The position numbers and the translations under genes are program-made. Under the pieces are notes generated by a model. The model saw only the letters and a program-made list of their open reading frames with translations, was not told where the DNA came from and did no database searches. 64,000 nucleotides of DNA from Scytolyngbya sp. HA4215-MV1 (lineage in GTDB: Bacteria; Cyanobacteriota; Cyanobacteriia; Leptolyngbyales; Leptolyngbyaceae), in assembly GCA_019359045.1 (NCBI GenBank), contig JAHHIA010000001.1:372001-436000 (forward strand), in the 5' to 3' direction. Below are positions 8,656-17,411 of the stretch, one piece after another. Within the stretch, counting starts at the first letter, position 1. The number at the start of each line of letters is the position of its first letter.

Positions 8656-8955
8656 TCAAACCAGATAGGCTTCTTGATGCGTGCGAATCGTGCAATCTGA
8701 GCGGGGATAAGCCACACAAAGCAGCACAAATCCTTTCGCCACCTGTTCTTCATCCAGAAAAACCTGCTCGGATTGGTCGATGTCACCCTCGACCACTTTG
8801 CCAACACAACTAGAACAGGAGCCAGAGTGGCAGGAGAAGGGTAAATCTAACCCTTGTTCTTCGGCTGCTTCCAGGATGGTTGTGCTTTCATCTACCGAGA
8901 TGGTGAGGTCGAGCGATCGCTTTTTGTTGATCAAATGCACTTGATAGGTTGTCAT
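8656..8955 (-). CDS. fdxH: [2Fe-2S] ferredoxin FdxH, electron donor to nitrogenase
   Basis: 99 residues from the ATG at 8955 ([20 protein letters not shown]). Plant-type ferredoxin fold with the cluster loop [12 protein letters not shown] at about residues 42-53 and the last cysteine ligand in [11 protein letters not shown]. Lysines in INKKR near position 10 are characteristic of FdxH and help docking to NifH. It carries electrons to dinitrogenase reductase in the cytoplasm. It is the gene after hesB in the hesA-hesB-fdxH order known from other cyanobacteria. Confidence 0.95.
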   Translation of the reverse strand: MTTYQVHLINKKRSLDLTISVDESTTILEAAEEQGLDLPFSCHSGSCSSCVGKVVEGDIDQSEQVFLDEEQVAKGFVLLCVAYPRSDCTIRTHQEAYLV

Positions 8956-9060
8956 GGTCGTGTTCTCCAAAAACACATTGAGTTTTGAGTTTTGAGCTAC
9001 AGCAATGGCATTCAGGTAGGCAGATGGGAATGAATAGATGCGTCTTAGCCTGACTGCTGT

Positions 9061-9429
9061 TTAGCTACAGGGCACACCCGTGGGTGAGCAATCTCCAGCT
9101 TTGAAGGATTGTCCACAGCCACAGGTTTCCGTCGCATTGGGATTGACAAACTTGAAGCCACTTTGGGTCAAGCCTTCTACGTAATCAATGACTACGCCTT
9201 CCAGTAAGGGGGCACTCTGACGATCGAGATAGACTTTGAGCTTACCCTGTTCGACCAACACATCATCGGGTTGGGGAATGGTGATATCCAGCCCATATTG
9301 ATAGCCACTACAGCCTCCATCCATTACCGCAACCCGCACACTTTTAGCAGGAACATCCGGTACTTGATTTGCACTTTGAACAAAGGCACGTAAGCGAAGT
9401 TCAGCAATTTCAGTTAAGTTGAGTGTCAT
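9061..9429 (-). CDS. hesB: HesB/IscA-family iron-sulfur carrier
   Basis: 122 residues from the ATG at 9429. The A-type carrier cysteines are present: GGCSGYQYGL at about residue 48, and the pair in ETCGCGQSF near residue 108. The C-terminal extension SFKAGDCSPTGVPCS adds two cysteines, as in HesB. It accepts or passes Fe-S clusters during assembly, probably for nitrogenase components. It lies between a small membrane protein gene and fdxH. Confidence 0.93.
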   Translation of the reverse strand: MTLNLTEIAELRLRAFVQSANQVPDVPAKSVRVAVMDGGCSGYQYGLDITIPQPDDVLVEQGKLKVYLDRQSAPLLEGVVIDYVEGLTQSGFKFVNPNATETCGCGQSFKAGDCSPTGVPCS

Positions 9430-9471
9430 GAGATAACCTCGAATTTTGAATTCAGTCAATGGATAGGATTC

Positions 9472-9741
9472 TTATCCGTGGGGATGAGAACAGTGAGAAC
9501 GAGCAATGCACCAGCGAGAACATCGTCCTTGACGAATGCTGTAGCGTTGAGTACAGACGGGGATCACGAAAATCGCAATCAGGATCAAGAACTTCATTAA
9601 CCAGGGCACATAAATCAGGCTAATAAACAGACAAAACCGACTAATGATCACTAGCGGAAGGCGGACTGTCTCATCGAGCAGGCTGCGGCTAATAGAGAGC
9701 GTTACCATCGCTAGCATCAACACAATCAGGGTCGTCAACAT
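9472..9741 (-). CDS. small membrane protein between hesA and hesB
   Basis: 89 residues. The first 60 contain two or three hydrophobic helices (MLTTLIVLMLAMVTLSI, LPLVIISRFCLFISLIYV, FLILIAIFVIPVC). The tail is rich in arginine, cysteine and histidine (RCSRWCIARSHCSHPHG) and could bind metal. The start codon overlaps the hesA stop in GCATGTTGA, so translation is coupled to hesA. I do not recognise a named family. The position suggests an accessory membrane role in Fe-S or metal supply to nitrogenase. Confidence 0.7.
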   Translation of the reverse strand: MLTTLIVLMLAMVTLSISRSLLDETVRLPLVIISRFCLFISLIYVPWLMKFLILIAIFVIPVCTQRYSIRQGRCSRWCIARSHCSHPHG

Positions 9742-10550
9742 GCGATACCTCGTGGTTCAGTGAGGGGAGATGTCACCCAATCGGAAGAGCCTACACTCAA
9801 TTCTCGGCTACGTTCACCACAGACTGGGCAGTTGGGATCGTGATAAGGACGGTGCTTGGTAAACGCCGCTCTGCCTAAATCCATCGTGAGTAATTGGTTG
9901 AATAAAGGCTGTCCAAAACCAGTGATGAGCTTGATCGCCTCCAGTGCGGTCAGACATGCCAAGGTTCCAGAAACCGCGCCTAATACACCAAATCCACGTT
10001 TGTCCCAATCAGGTTTTTCCGGAAAAATGCAGGATAGACATGGCGTTAGACCAGGAACGATCGTTGTCAAGTAGGCTTCCATGTCGTTCATTGCAGCTTC
10101 TACCATTGGCTTGCCCCATCGAACACAGGCAGCATTGAGCAAATCCCGTTCGACGAAGTTGTGGGCACAGTCGAGAGTGACATCTGCCGATCGCACCCAC
10201 TTATCCACATTGTCTGGATTCACATATTCACAAATCGCCTCCACTTGAATGTCTGGATTGATTGCGAATAGGGTTTCTTGAGCTTTGAAGACTCTAGGCT
10301 GACCCACCCAATCGTCCGTCATGAGAATTTGACGGTTCATGTCGTCTAGACGCAGTTCGCCACCCCGTAACAAAATCAGTTGTCCCACACCAGCGACTGC
10401 CAAATACAGTGCCGCTGTACCACCTAATCCTCCAACGCCTGTCACCAGTACTGTGGAATTCTTTAATCGTTGTTGGGCTTCTTCGCCAAATCCTGGCAAC
10501 ATTATCTGGCGACGATAGCGCTCAAGTTCAGTAGGAGTCAGAAGTGGCAC
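9735..10550 (-). CDS. hesA: HesA, ThiF/MoeB-like E1 protein
   Basis: 271 residues starting at the GTG at 10550, which follows AAGGAG with 7-base spacing. An ATG at 10577 would add nine residues and put that ribosome site inside the gene. E1-like adenylating fold: VTGVGGLGGTAALYLAVAG nucleotide loop near residue 37, the DMNRQILMTDDWVG loop, and two zinc cysteine pairs (CLSC near 188 and CPVC near 252). HesA is needed for efficient nitrogenase activity under some metal conditions, probably by activating a small sulfur carrier. It is upstream of and coupled to the small membrane protein gene. Confidence 0.93.
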   Translation of the reverse strand: MPLLTPTELERYRRQIMLPGFGEEAQQRLKNSTVLVTGVGGLGGTAALYLAVAGVGQLILLRGGELRLDDMNRQILMTDDWVGQPRVFKAQETLFAINPDIQVEAICEYVNPDNVDKWVRSADVTLDCAHNFVERDLLNAACVRWGKPMVEAAMNDMEAYLTTIVPGLTPCLSCIFPEKPDWDKRGFGVLGAVSGTLACLTALEAIKLITGFGQPLFNQLLTMDLGRAAFTKHRPYHDPNCPVCGERSRELSVGSSDWVTSPLTEPRGIAC

Positions 10551-10700
10551 GTTTTTTCTCCTTAGAAGTGAGAACAAAATAAGACGCGGTTTGGCAGGAA
10601 CTTCGCATTAGGGCAACGGCGATCGCACCTGATACCAGATTGATGCGTCCAATGCTAAACCTGCATAGCCAGGGATTTCATTGGATTCGGTTTGTCATCT

Positions 10701-11018
10701 TTAGCCCTGTCCAAGTTCTGAGAGCAACACGACATTTGGTGGCTTCTCGTTAAATACCTTGAACAACTTTTGTTCTAACGAATTGGATGTGAGGAATAGA
10801 TCATAGGCTTGCTGAAGGGCGAGGCGATATTGCTCAAGCTTTTCTGTTTCGTTCGCTCCGGCGAGTTCAGAAGTGTGTTCTTGAATCAACTTGGAAAACT
10901 TCTGTAAGATATGTAGACGATTCACGTTGACAACTTGCGGATCATACGGTAACTGAAAAAACTCAAAATACTGTTCCGCATCGACCAATTGACTGAAGTC
11001 TGCCAATGTTCTACTCAT
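10701..11018 (-). CDS. nifW: nitrogenase-stabilising protein NifW
   Basis: 105 residues of the NifW family (VDAEQYFEFFQLPYDPQVVN, then HILQKFSKLIQ and LALQQAYDLFLTS). NifW binds the MoFe protein and is thought to protect it from oxygen or aid its maturation. The start overlaps the stop of the upstream Rop-like gene by four bases, so the two are translationally coupled. Confidence 0.93.
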   Translation of the reverse strand: MSRTLADFSQLVDAEQYFEFFQLPYDPQVVNVNRLHILQKFSKLIQEHTSELAGANETEKLEQYRLALQQAYDLFLTSNSLEQKLFKVFNEKPPNVVLLSELGQG

Positions 11019-11236
11019 GATTCACGCTCCAGGTGCTTAAGCTGTTGTTTGAGTTCGTCGATCTGGCGGTAAATGGCATAGGTTTCGCTGGCAGCATCCA
11101 TGAGACGTTCGTAATCGGTAGGTAACCCCTCTGCCAGATCATGCAAATCCATTTTGAGCTGTCCGGCTTTGCTGTTGAGCCGCTTAATCTGAGTTTTCAA
11201 ATCTGCAATGGTAATTGCTTCGGTTGCTTGCGTCAT
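11015..11236 (-). CDS. Rop-like helical-hairpin metalloprotein (PF05082 family)
   Basis: 73 residues, almost wholly helical, with two amphipathic helices (DLKTQIKRLNSKAGQLKMDL and ASETYAIYRQIDELKQQLK) separated by EGLPTDYERL. It resembles the small nif-operon metalloproteins related to Cyanothece CCE_0567. Their exact role is unknown. It lies between the DUF269 gene and nifW. Confidence 0.88.
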   Translation of the reverse strand: MTQATEAITIADLKTQIKRLNSKAGQLKMDLHDLAEGLPTDYERLMDAASETYAIYRQIDELKQQLKHLERES

Positions 11237-11262
11237 AAGCCCTCATGATTTTGGATCTTAGA

Positions 11263-11312
11263 TTTTAGATTTTGAATTCAGTAGATAGCCCTAATTAATT
11301 CAAAATCTAAAA
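11263..11312. repeat. AT-rich inverted repeat between DUF269 and Rop-like genes
   Basis: TTTTAGATTTTGAATT at 11263-11278 pairs perfectly with AATTCAAAATCTAAAA at 11297-11312. It starts three bases beyond the DUF269 stop codon on the transcribed strand. In RNA it would form a 16-bp stem and could be a processing or stability element within the operon. Confidence 0.7.
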
Positions 11313-11315
11313 TTT

Positions 11316-11786
11316 CTAAAGGTTGCGAACTTCCGGGAAGCGCTGTGCTAAAGCAATTCCAGATTGAGTCAGCTTCTCTCCTTCGATCGCGAATTTCTCG
11401 AGTGAATCAAATCCGAACCGCTGAGCATCACGCAAAGTTCTGGAAACCAACAAGAGACGACCCGAGAAAATCAATGCCCAGCCAAAGCCTTCGTGACTCA
11501 GGTCAATTACAACTTGAGATAAAGCACCTGTTTCTTCTTCAATGCGGTGGGCGATCGCGCGGTAGAATGCCAGAATTCTTCCTTTGGTAATGGGATCAAC
11601 ATCACCATCAACCGAGATTTCGCGTTTCTGAGCTTTGCTCACCACATAGGGTTTGAGAAGCAATTCATCCGACCAATTCCGATAGGTGCCATAAGGATCG
11701 TTTGCTCGAATTTGTTGCACAACAGATTTCAAGAATAGGCTGTTGAGTAATTCAGTTGTGCTGGGAGTTACCGTGTTTGTAGTCAT
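11316..11786 (-). CDS. NifX-associated protein (DUF269)
   Basis: 156 residues of the DUF269/PF03270 family found next to nifX: FLKSVVQQIRANDPYGTYRN at the start, then LLLKPYVV, RILAFYRAIAHRIEEETG and SHEGFGWALIFSGRLLLVSR. It is thought to help FeMo-cofactor trafficking, without a proven reaction. Its start overlaps the nifX stop by four bases. Confidence 0.93.
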   Translation of the reverse strand: MTTNTVTPSTTELLNSLFLKSVVQQIRANDPYGTYRNWSDELLLKPYVVSKAQKREISVDGDVDPITKGRILAFYRAIAHRIEEETGALSQVVIDLSHEGFGWALIFSGRLLLVSRTLRDAQRFGFDSLEKFAIEGEKLTQSGIALAQRFPEVRNL

Positions 11787-12202
11787 AGGGCTGTTGCTTC
11801 CTCTCTTTCATCAAGTTCATCAAAGTTGGTATTGCTTTGTTGCAAGGCTTTTCTCAACCAAGGAGGGGGATTCCCATTCAACGTTTGCACCAGCTTATTT
11901 AACACATCACTAATTTCTTGTTCTTCCGACTGGGCTTTGACAGGGGTAATGCGTTTTTTAATCAACCGTGCCGCTGCACTACCGCCAATGGCTGAAACAT
12001 AGACGATCGTACAATCATGGAGTGCTTCAATTTTGGGCACGAGTTTGTCTTCGTTGCCGTCTTCTTTGAGATCGCCATCAAACCGCAGGGTCTCTAAAAA
12101 CTGATAGCCGTTGGTTGAAACGTTGTAGACATCAATCGTTTTAGCCCAACCAAAGTGAGCATTGATGTGTGTGCGATCGCTGGTTGTGAAAGCAATTTTC
12201 AT
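11783..12202 (-). CDS. nifX: NifX, FeMo-cofactor carrier protein
   Basis: 139 residues from the ATG at 12202, preceded by AAGGAG at 6 bases. The dinitrogenase-iron-molybdenum-cofactor fold is visible in MKIAFTTSDRTHINAHFGWA and IVYVSAIGGSAAARLIKKRI. NifX binds NifB-co and VK cluster and passes them to NifEN. It lies between nifN and the DUF269 gene in the usual order. Confidence 0.95.
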   Translation of the reverse strand: MKIAFTTSDRTHINAHFGWAKTIDVYNVSTNGYQFLETLRFDGDLKEDGNEDKLVPKIEALHDCTIVYVSAIGGSAAARLIKKRITPVKAQSEEQEISDVLNKLVQTLNGNPPPWLRKALQQSNTNFDELDEREEATAL

Positions 12203-12288
12203 TACATTCTCCTTCATGCTTGAATGATGAGGTTCAAGTTGTGAGTTTTGAGTTAATGGACAATTTAAGCTTCATTACTCAAAACGCT

Positions 12289-13608
12289 CTAGTGTTTTGC
12301 AGGTGCTTCCTCTTGTTCTAAAAATAAATTGCCAATATCAAACAGCAGTTGCATCGTGCCGCGATAGCCAATGGTGCAACGGTGTCCGTTACCCAGGCGA
12401 TCGAAGATGGGAAAGCCTAAACGATAGAGTGGGGTGCGAAGGCGATGGGCGATCGCTGCAATATTAGAATTGCCAATTAGTAAATCCGCCCGCTTTGCTA
12501 GGTGCTCAAAATCTTCCAAATCGCCGATCGTCACCGTTTCAATGGGGAGTTGATTCAGTAAAGGTGATTTTGTCGTGGTCACGGCTGCGTGAATCTCTGC
12601 TCCCATTGCTCGTAACCACTGAGCTACGGTGTACAGCAAATCGGGTTCCAGCGCCAGCGCCACCCGTTTCCGTCCAAAGAAAAAGTGAGTATCTAGCATG
12701 GCATCCTGCAACTGGCGACGTTGATGGCGATACTTTTCCGGTACAGGCACCCCGCTGAGGTCTGTGAGTGCTTGCAAAAATTCGTCAACGGCTCCCAGAC
12801 CAGTTAACTGAGGAAAAACCTCATAGGGAATACCCAGTTGCTTTTGCAAAATATCAGCAGCCCCGCGCATGCTCTCTCCTAATGCCAGGGTAAATGCCGA
12901 ACTTCCTAAACTCTGAAGTTGTGCAAGGGTAGTTCCTCCCCCGGTTACGGCACTGTAACTATCCCCCAAATGCCCATCCAGGGAGATGGAGAGATCGGGT
13001 ACGACAACGGGGTAGAGACCAAAAGCGGCAACAATTTCTTTGACTTCTTGTATATCCCCTGGACTAAAAGAAGGACCTGCCAGAATGACAACTTGAGAGG
13101 GAAGTGGATCGAGTGGCACAGGTCGCGACATGGCAGGAATTGTTTTAACAATGCTCTCAACGGCTGCTGCATAACCATCTTGCAAGGCTCCCTTGAAGTC
13201 TGCGGTGGAAACAAAGACGATCGGAAGGTGATCCAACTTAGGATGGCGTTTGCGAAAATTCTTGAGAATCCCTTCCATGTCATCTCCGCGCGTTTCGGTC
13301 AATCCCGTAGTGCAGAGTCCAATGATTTCTGGTTTTGACTTTTCTACCAAGGTCAGGATGGCAGTTTCCACATTATCTTCACCACCCAAAATGGTGCTAA
13401 CTTCTGTCATTGCTGTGGTTGCTAAAGGAATCGCTTCACGGAAATGTCGAACCAGCATCACTTTGGCAAAAGCTGTGCAGCCTTGGGAGCCATGAAATAA
13501 CGGCATCACTCCTTTCAATCCTAAAAATGCCAGGGCAGCCCCTAATGGTTGGCTTTGCTTGAGTGGATTGACTGCAACCGATTTTTTGGGAGTTGTGATA
13601 GTAGCCAT
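12289..13608 (-). CDS. nifN: NifN, FeMo-cofactor scaffold beta subunit
   Basis: 439 residues from the ATG at 13608. A GTG at 13617 would add three residues. Homologous to NifK: QPLGAALAFLGLKGVMPLFH, GSQGCTAFAKVMLVRHFREA, ILGGEDNVETAI and IIGLCTTGLTETRGDD. With NifE it forms the scaffold on which the FeMo-cofactor precursor matures with molybdenum and homocitrate. The length is normal and there is no interruption. The spacer to nifE carries a 14-base tandem repeat. Confidence 0.96.
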   Translation of the reverse strand: MATITTPKKSVAVNPLKQSQPLGAALAFLGLKGVMPLFHGSQGCTAFAKVMLVRHFREAIPLATTAMTEVSTILGGEDNVETAILTLVEKSKPEIIGLCTTGLTETRGDDMEGILKNFRKRHPKLDHLPIVFVSTADFKGALQDGYAAAVESIVKTIPAMSRPVPLDPLPSQVVILAGPSFSPGDIQEVKEIVAAFGLYPVVVPDLSISLDGHLGDSYSAVTGGGTTLAQLQSLGSSAFTLALGESMRGAADILQKQLGIPYEVFPQLTGLGAVDEFLQALTDLSGVPVPEKYRHQRRQLQDAMLDTHFFFGRKRVALALEPDLLYTVAQWLRAMGAEIHAAVTTTKSPLLNQLPIETVTIGDLEDFEHLAKRADLLIGNSNIAAIAHRLRTPLYRLGFPIFDRLGNGHRCTIGYRGTMQLLFDIGNLFLEQEEAPAKH

Positions 13609-13633
13609 TGGAGTCACTGGGTGATGAATTACA

Positions 13634-13670
13634 AGTCATTCGTCCTGAGTCATTCGTCCTGAGTCATTCG
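13634..13670. repeat. 14-base tandem repeat in nifE-nifN spacer
   Basis: AGTCATTCGTCCTG occurs at 13634-13647 and 13648-13661, followed by a partial copy AGTCATTCG at 13662-13670. Confidence 0.85.
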
Positions 13671-13707
13671 GCATCGGTTCTCAGCTTGGGGACTCAGCCC
13701 TTAGCCT

Positions 13708-15117
13708 TTACTCTTCAGCATCGGAAACTGCTTCGGTATTGGGAGCCTCTGTTTCCCAAGGAGCAGGCTGACGAATTTGCTCCCAGATGGGGCTGTGGAG
13801 CGCTTCATCTAACTCGCGTGCCATCTCGACCAAACCGGCATAACCGGCATAGGGATGATGGCGTTCCTGATTAATATCTAGAAAGGGAATGCGGGCTTTG
13901 AGTGCGGTGTATTGGTTCCGTCCGCCTGCAATCAACATATCTGCCTGTGTTTGGGCTATGACTCGCAGCAATTCTTGAGCATTGCCTTTTTCCAGCATGA
14001 TGCCGTCTTTGCCCAGCAAAGTCTGGATGCGGGCTTTGTCTTCTTCCGTGCTTTTTTTCGTGCTGGTGGCGCAGACTTCCATACCCAGGTCTTTTGCCGC
14101 AGAGATGATCGACCAACTTTTAACCCCACCGGTGTAAAGCACCACTCGCTTGCCTTTGAGCCGATCTCGATAAGGAATGAGCGCTTCATTTAGCTTTTCG
14201 GTTTCTGCCGCAATCAGTTGCTCAACCCGCTGTTGTAGATCAGAATCACCCAATTTTGCCGCAATATTTCGCAAGCAACGGTTCATATCCTCCACACCGT
14301 AGAAGGATTCTTCTATGTAAGGAATGCCGTATTTCTCCTCCATCTTGCGTGCCATGTTGATCAAAGCCTTAGAGCAAATCATGACATTCAACTTGGCACG
14401 GTGAGAGCAGGCAATATTGTGGTAGCGCCCATCTCCGGTAATTTGTGCTAGCACCCGAATGCCTAGTTTCTCAAACAGGGGCAACACATTCCACAGTTCC
14501 CCAGCAATGTTGTACTCACCAATCAGGTTGATGTCGTAGGGTGTGGTAAATTCTGGTTCACGGGTGCCGACGACATACTCTAACAGTGCTTCTCCGCCCA
14601 CTCGATTACCCAGATTTTTGCTACCGATGAAGCCAGGAGAATTGACCGGAATGATAGGCGTTCCTGTTTTTTCGGCAGCCTTTTGACAGACCGCATCGAT
14701 GTCATCGCCGATCAGCGCAGTGACGCAGGTGGAATAAACAAAAATTGCGGCTGGGCTGTAACGTTGCTGTACTTCTAGAATTGCTTTGTAAAGCCGCTTC
14801 TCACCACCAAAGATGACATCATTTTCATTCAGATCGGTTGTGAAGCCCATTTTATAGAGCGTTGGTCCGGAAGAAAGACTGCCGCGCCCCCCCCAGGAAT
14901 TTCCGGCACAGGCGATCGGTCCATGCACTAGGTGCGCTGCGTCTGTGATTGGAACTAGAGCAATCATGGCGCCATCAAAGGCACATCCGCCTTGGGCTGC
15001 TCCCGGTTGCGCTTGCTGTGTACAAGATTTGTTTTTGCCTTTGCTGTCCTTTTTGTGGTTGTGCTCACAAGCAGACTCGCTCAGAAGTTCGTTGATTTTG
15101 CCTTGAGTAATCTTCAT
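13708..15117 (-). CDS. nifE: NifE, FeMo-cofactor scaffold alpha subunit
   Basis: 469 residues from the ATG at 15117 ([20 protein letters not shown]). The frame continues upstream to 15207 but through repeat-like spacer. NifD homologue: [51 protein letters not shown] and the GEYN strand. The N terminus has a cysteine- and lysine-rich stretch ([16 protein letters not shown]). It pairs with NifN as the cofactor scaffold. It ends in an acidic tail (TEAVSDAEE). Confidence 0.96.
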   Translation of the reverse strand: MKITQGKINELLSESACEHNHKKDSKGKNKSCTQQAQPGAAQGGCAFDGAMIALVPITDAAHLVHGPIACAGNSWGGRGSLSSGPTLYKMGFTTDLNENDVIFGGEKRLYKAILEVQQRYSPAAIFVYSTCVTALIGDDIDAVCQKAAEKTGTPIIPVNSPGFIGSKNLGNRVGGEALLEYVVGTREPEFTTPYDINLIGEYNIAGELWNVLPLFEKLGIRVLAQITGDGRYHNIACSHRAKLNVMICSKALINMARKMEEKYGIPYIEESFYGVEDMNRCLRNIAAKLGDSDLQQRVEQLIAAETEKLNEALIPYRDRLKGKRVVLYTGGVKSWSIISAAKDLGMEVCATSTKKSTEEDKARIQTLLGKDGIMLEKGNAQELLRVIAQTQADMLIAGGRNQYTALKARIPFLDINQERHHPYAGYAGLVEMARELDEALHSPIWEQIRQPAPWETEAPNTEAVSDAEE

Positions 15118-15232
15118 AGGGATGAGCTTTGAGTGATGAGTTCTGAGTTGGCAACCAGAGATGGAACGGGAGGAGTGATGAGTTCTGAGCCGATCGCTTT
15201 CACCCAAAACTCAAAACTTTCAGAAAATGTAT

Positions 15233-15541
15233 TCAGCAAATGTATTGGGTGACATCTTCGCCGCACACATCTGTGAGATAGCTGAGGGCACGAAATCGTA
15301 GCGCAACAAATTCGTTGTAGAGCGGGTTGAGTTTGCAGAAGGGGGGGATGTGTAAGGTTTTGCCAAAGAAGGTGATGGTGCGCTCAAAGGGGCAGGTACA
15401 AGGAATCAGGCGACAAAGAAGATGGGCGAAGCGATCGTTGGGGATTTCGATGCGATCGATCCAGTGACGCAAAGGAGCCAGGATATCGAAATGAGGATGA
15501 CCGCGGGAGGTCAGTGTGTTGTGATGAGTGAGGGTTGCCAT
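15233..15541 (-). CDS. Mo-dependent nitrogenase C-terminal domain protein (PF06967)
   Basis: 102 residues. The family core is seen in FERTITFFGKTLHIPPFCKL, NPLYNEFVALRFRALSYL and CGEDVTQYIC. Such small proteins are found next to nif genes in cyanobacteria and the domain takes its name from fusion to nitrogenase-related proteins. The function is unknown. It lies between nifK and nifE on the same strand. Confidence 0.88.
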   Translation of the reverse strand: MATLTHHNTLTSRGHPHFDILAPLRHWIDRIEIPNDRFAHLLCRLIPCTCPFERTITFFGKTLHIPPFCKLNPLYNEFVALRFRALSYLTDVCGEDVTQYIC

Positions 15542-15652
15542 GGTGAGGGAAAAAGAGTAAGGGATAAAAGGTGAGAAGTCAGGGATGAGGGAGGGAAAAT
15601 CCAGCGTTGCTCGATATTGTGACCTTCCGTCATCCCATTCACGACTAACGAA

Positions 15653-15725
15653 TCGGCGTTGCTGATTCTGGGTATGAATTTGGATGAAACTTCGTTCCCA
15701 TTCATACTGCTATTCAGCACCACCC
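15653..15725. repeat. nested palindromic intergenic element, copy B
   Basis: Begins GGCGTTGCTGATTCTGG. The inner arms GTATGAAT (15672-15679) and ATTCATAC (15700-15707) enclose a loop with GAAACTTCGTTC. The segment ends CATACTGCTATTCAGCACC and abuts the nifK stop. It matches the element at 45439-45500 over CCATTCATACTGCTATT, and in inverted form the loop at 7867-7951. Confidence 0.65.
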
Positions 15726-17263
15726 TAACGAATCAGGTCATAGGAAATGTCCGTTTTTGCAGGAATGATGGTGTTCCGATCCAACTCATCTAGAAGCGTG
15801 TTGACAATCCAGTTGAGTAGATTGATGGTGCCCTGGTAACCATAGGTGGCATAACGGTGCAGATGATGACGATCGAAGATGGGATAACCAATCCGCACTA
15901 GGGGGGTCTGGGTATCACGCCACAGGTACTTGCCGTAAGAGTTACCAATTAGCAAGTCTACGGGTTCTGTGAATAGGAGCGATCGCAGGTGCCAGAGGTC
16001 ACGTCCGCCATGAATCGTAGCACCCTGACCAAAAGGACTGGAATCCAGCAGGGTACGTAGTTCTGATTCAAAGACCTCGTTACTATTACTCACTACAATA
16101 TGAACAGGTTCTGCACCGATTTCTAGCAAGAACTGGGTCAACCCAATCACCAGATCGGGATCGCCATACATAGCAATTCGCTTGCCGTGCAGCCATGCCT
16201 GGGAATCGGTCAATGCATCCACTGCCCGTCCCCGCTCATCCTCTAGTTCTTGGGGAATGGGCTTGCCAGTCAAGGCGGAAAGCTTGATTAGAAACTCGTC
16301 GGTACCGCGAATCCCCACAGGACGCACCACTGAAGTCGTCTGTTTCCAGTCTTTTTCAATGTATTCGCGAGTTTTGAGGGTGGAGTAAGCCTGGAAGGCG
16401 ATCGTGCTTTCTGCATTAATCGAATCTGCGGCAGCTTCCAAGGGAGTTCCTCCCGGATACATGTTGTACTCACCCGTATTAGGAGAGTCCAGATATTCCG
16501 AGTTGTCTGCTAGCAGCGTATAGTCTACACCCATCAGATTTGCAATTCGCTTCACTTCCCGCAAGTTGCCAATGTAGGTTTCAAAACCGGGAATGAAGTT
16601 GATTTTGCCGTTGGTGGTTTCAGCTTTTTTGCCATTGGTCAAGTTGGACAAAATTCCCTTCATCATGTTGTCGTAACCCGTAATGTGGGAGCCAACAAAA
16701 CTGGGGGTATGGGCATAGGGAACCGGAAATTCTTGGGGTACGGAGCCTACTGCTTTTGCGTTGTTGATGAAGGCTTGCAGGTCATCCCCAATCACCTCAG
16801 CCATACAGGTAGTGCAAACCGCAATCATCTTGGGATTGTAGAGGCTATAGCTGTTGGCTAAACCGTCAATCAAGTTGTTTTGTCCCCCAAACACCGCTGC
16901 ATCTTCTGTCATGGAAGAGGATACGGCAGAGAAGGGTTCTTTAAAGTGGCGAGTAAAGTGAGAGCGGAAATAGGCAACACAGCCTTGTGAACCGTGCACA
17001 AAGGGAAGTGTGCTTTCAAAGCCAACTGCTGCAAGAATTGCGCCCAGGGGCTGGCAAGCTTTTGCAGGATTGACAGTTAGGGCTTCACGAGCGAAGTTCT
17101 TTTCTCGATAATCCCAAGTCTTTGTCCATTCAGCGATGCGATCGATTTCTTCAGGGGAATGCCCGCCTTCAAATGCCTTCTTAGCAGCAAAAAGCTCCTG
17201 ATATTCGTCCTGGTGAAATAGTTCGGCGTGATCCTTGATCTTGTTGATGTCATTCTGAGCCAT
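15725..17263 (-). CDS. nifK: nitrogenase MoFe protein beta subunit NifK
   Basis: 512 residues from the ATG at 17263 with AGGAG at good spacing. The frame runs on to 17443 but only through a pyrimidine-rich repeat spacer. P-cluster ligands are visible in [25 protein letters not shown] and [12 protein letters not shown], with the NifK landmark [16 protein letters not shown]. With NifD it forms the dinitrogenase tetramer that reduces N2. The N terminus is the longer type ([20 protein letters not shown]) usual in cyanobacteria. Confidence 0.98.
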   Translation of the reverse strand: MAQNDINKIKDHAELFHQDEYQELFAAKKAFEGGHSPEEIDRIAEWTKTWDYREKNFAREALTVNPAKACQPLGAILAAVGFESTLPFVHGSQGCVAYFRSHFTRHFKEPFSAVSSSMTEDAAVFGGQNNLIDGLANSYSLYNPKMIAVCTTCMAEVIGDDLQAFINNAKAVGSVPQEFPVPYAHTPSFVGSHITGYDNMMKGILSNLTNGKKAETTNGKINFIPGFETYIGNLREVKRIANLMGVDYTLLADNSEYLDSPNTGEYNMYPGGTPLEAAADSINAESTIAFQAYSTLKTREYIEKDWKQTTSVVRPVGIRGTDEFLIKLSALTGKPIPQELEDERGRAVDALTDSQAWLHGKRIAMYGDPDLVIGLTQFLLEIGAEPVHIVVSNSNEVFESELRTLLDSSPFGQGATIHGGRDLWHLRSLLFTEPVDLLIGNSYGKYLWRDTQTPLVRIGYPIFDRHHLHRYATYGYQGTINLLNWIVNTLLDELDRNTIIPAKTDISYDLIR

Positions 17264-17282
17264 TGTGGTTCTCCTGTTGGGG

Positions 17283-17400
17283 GTGAGAGTGAGGAATGGG
17301 AGGGTGGGAGAGTAGAAGAGTGAGAGGGTGGGAGAGCAGAAGAGTAGGAGGGTGGATGAGTGGGAGGGTGAAGAACCCATCACCCCACACCCCATCACCC
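17283..17400. repeat. GA-rich degenerate short tandem repeats in nifD-nifK spacer
   Basis: Plus-strand repeats of GGGAGGGT, GGTGGGAGAG and AGAAGAGT run through the spacer. On the transcribed strand the RNA is C/U-rich and nearly unstructured. Similar tracts lie between nifH and nifD and between nifS and nifU. Confidence 0.8.
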
Positions 17401-17411
17401 CATCACTCCAT

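Noticed and set aside
14500-14530. GTACTCA inside nifE and again in nifK near 16468
   Set aside because: Both encode the conserved GEYN segment, so the match comes from coding sequence rather than regulation.
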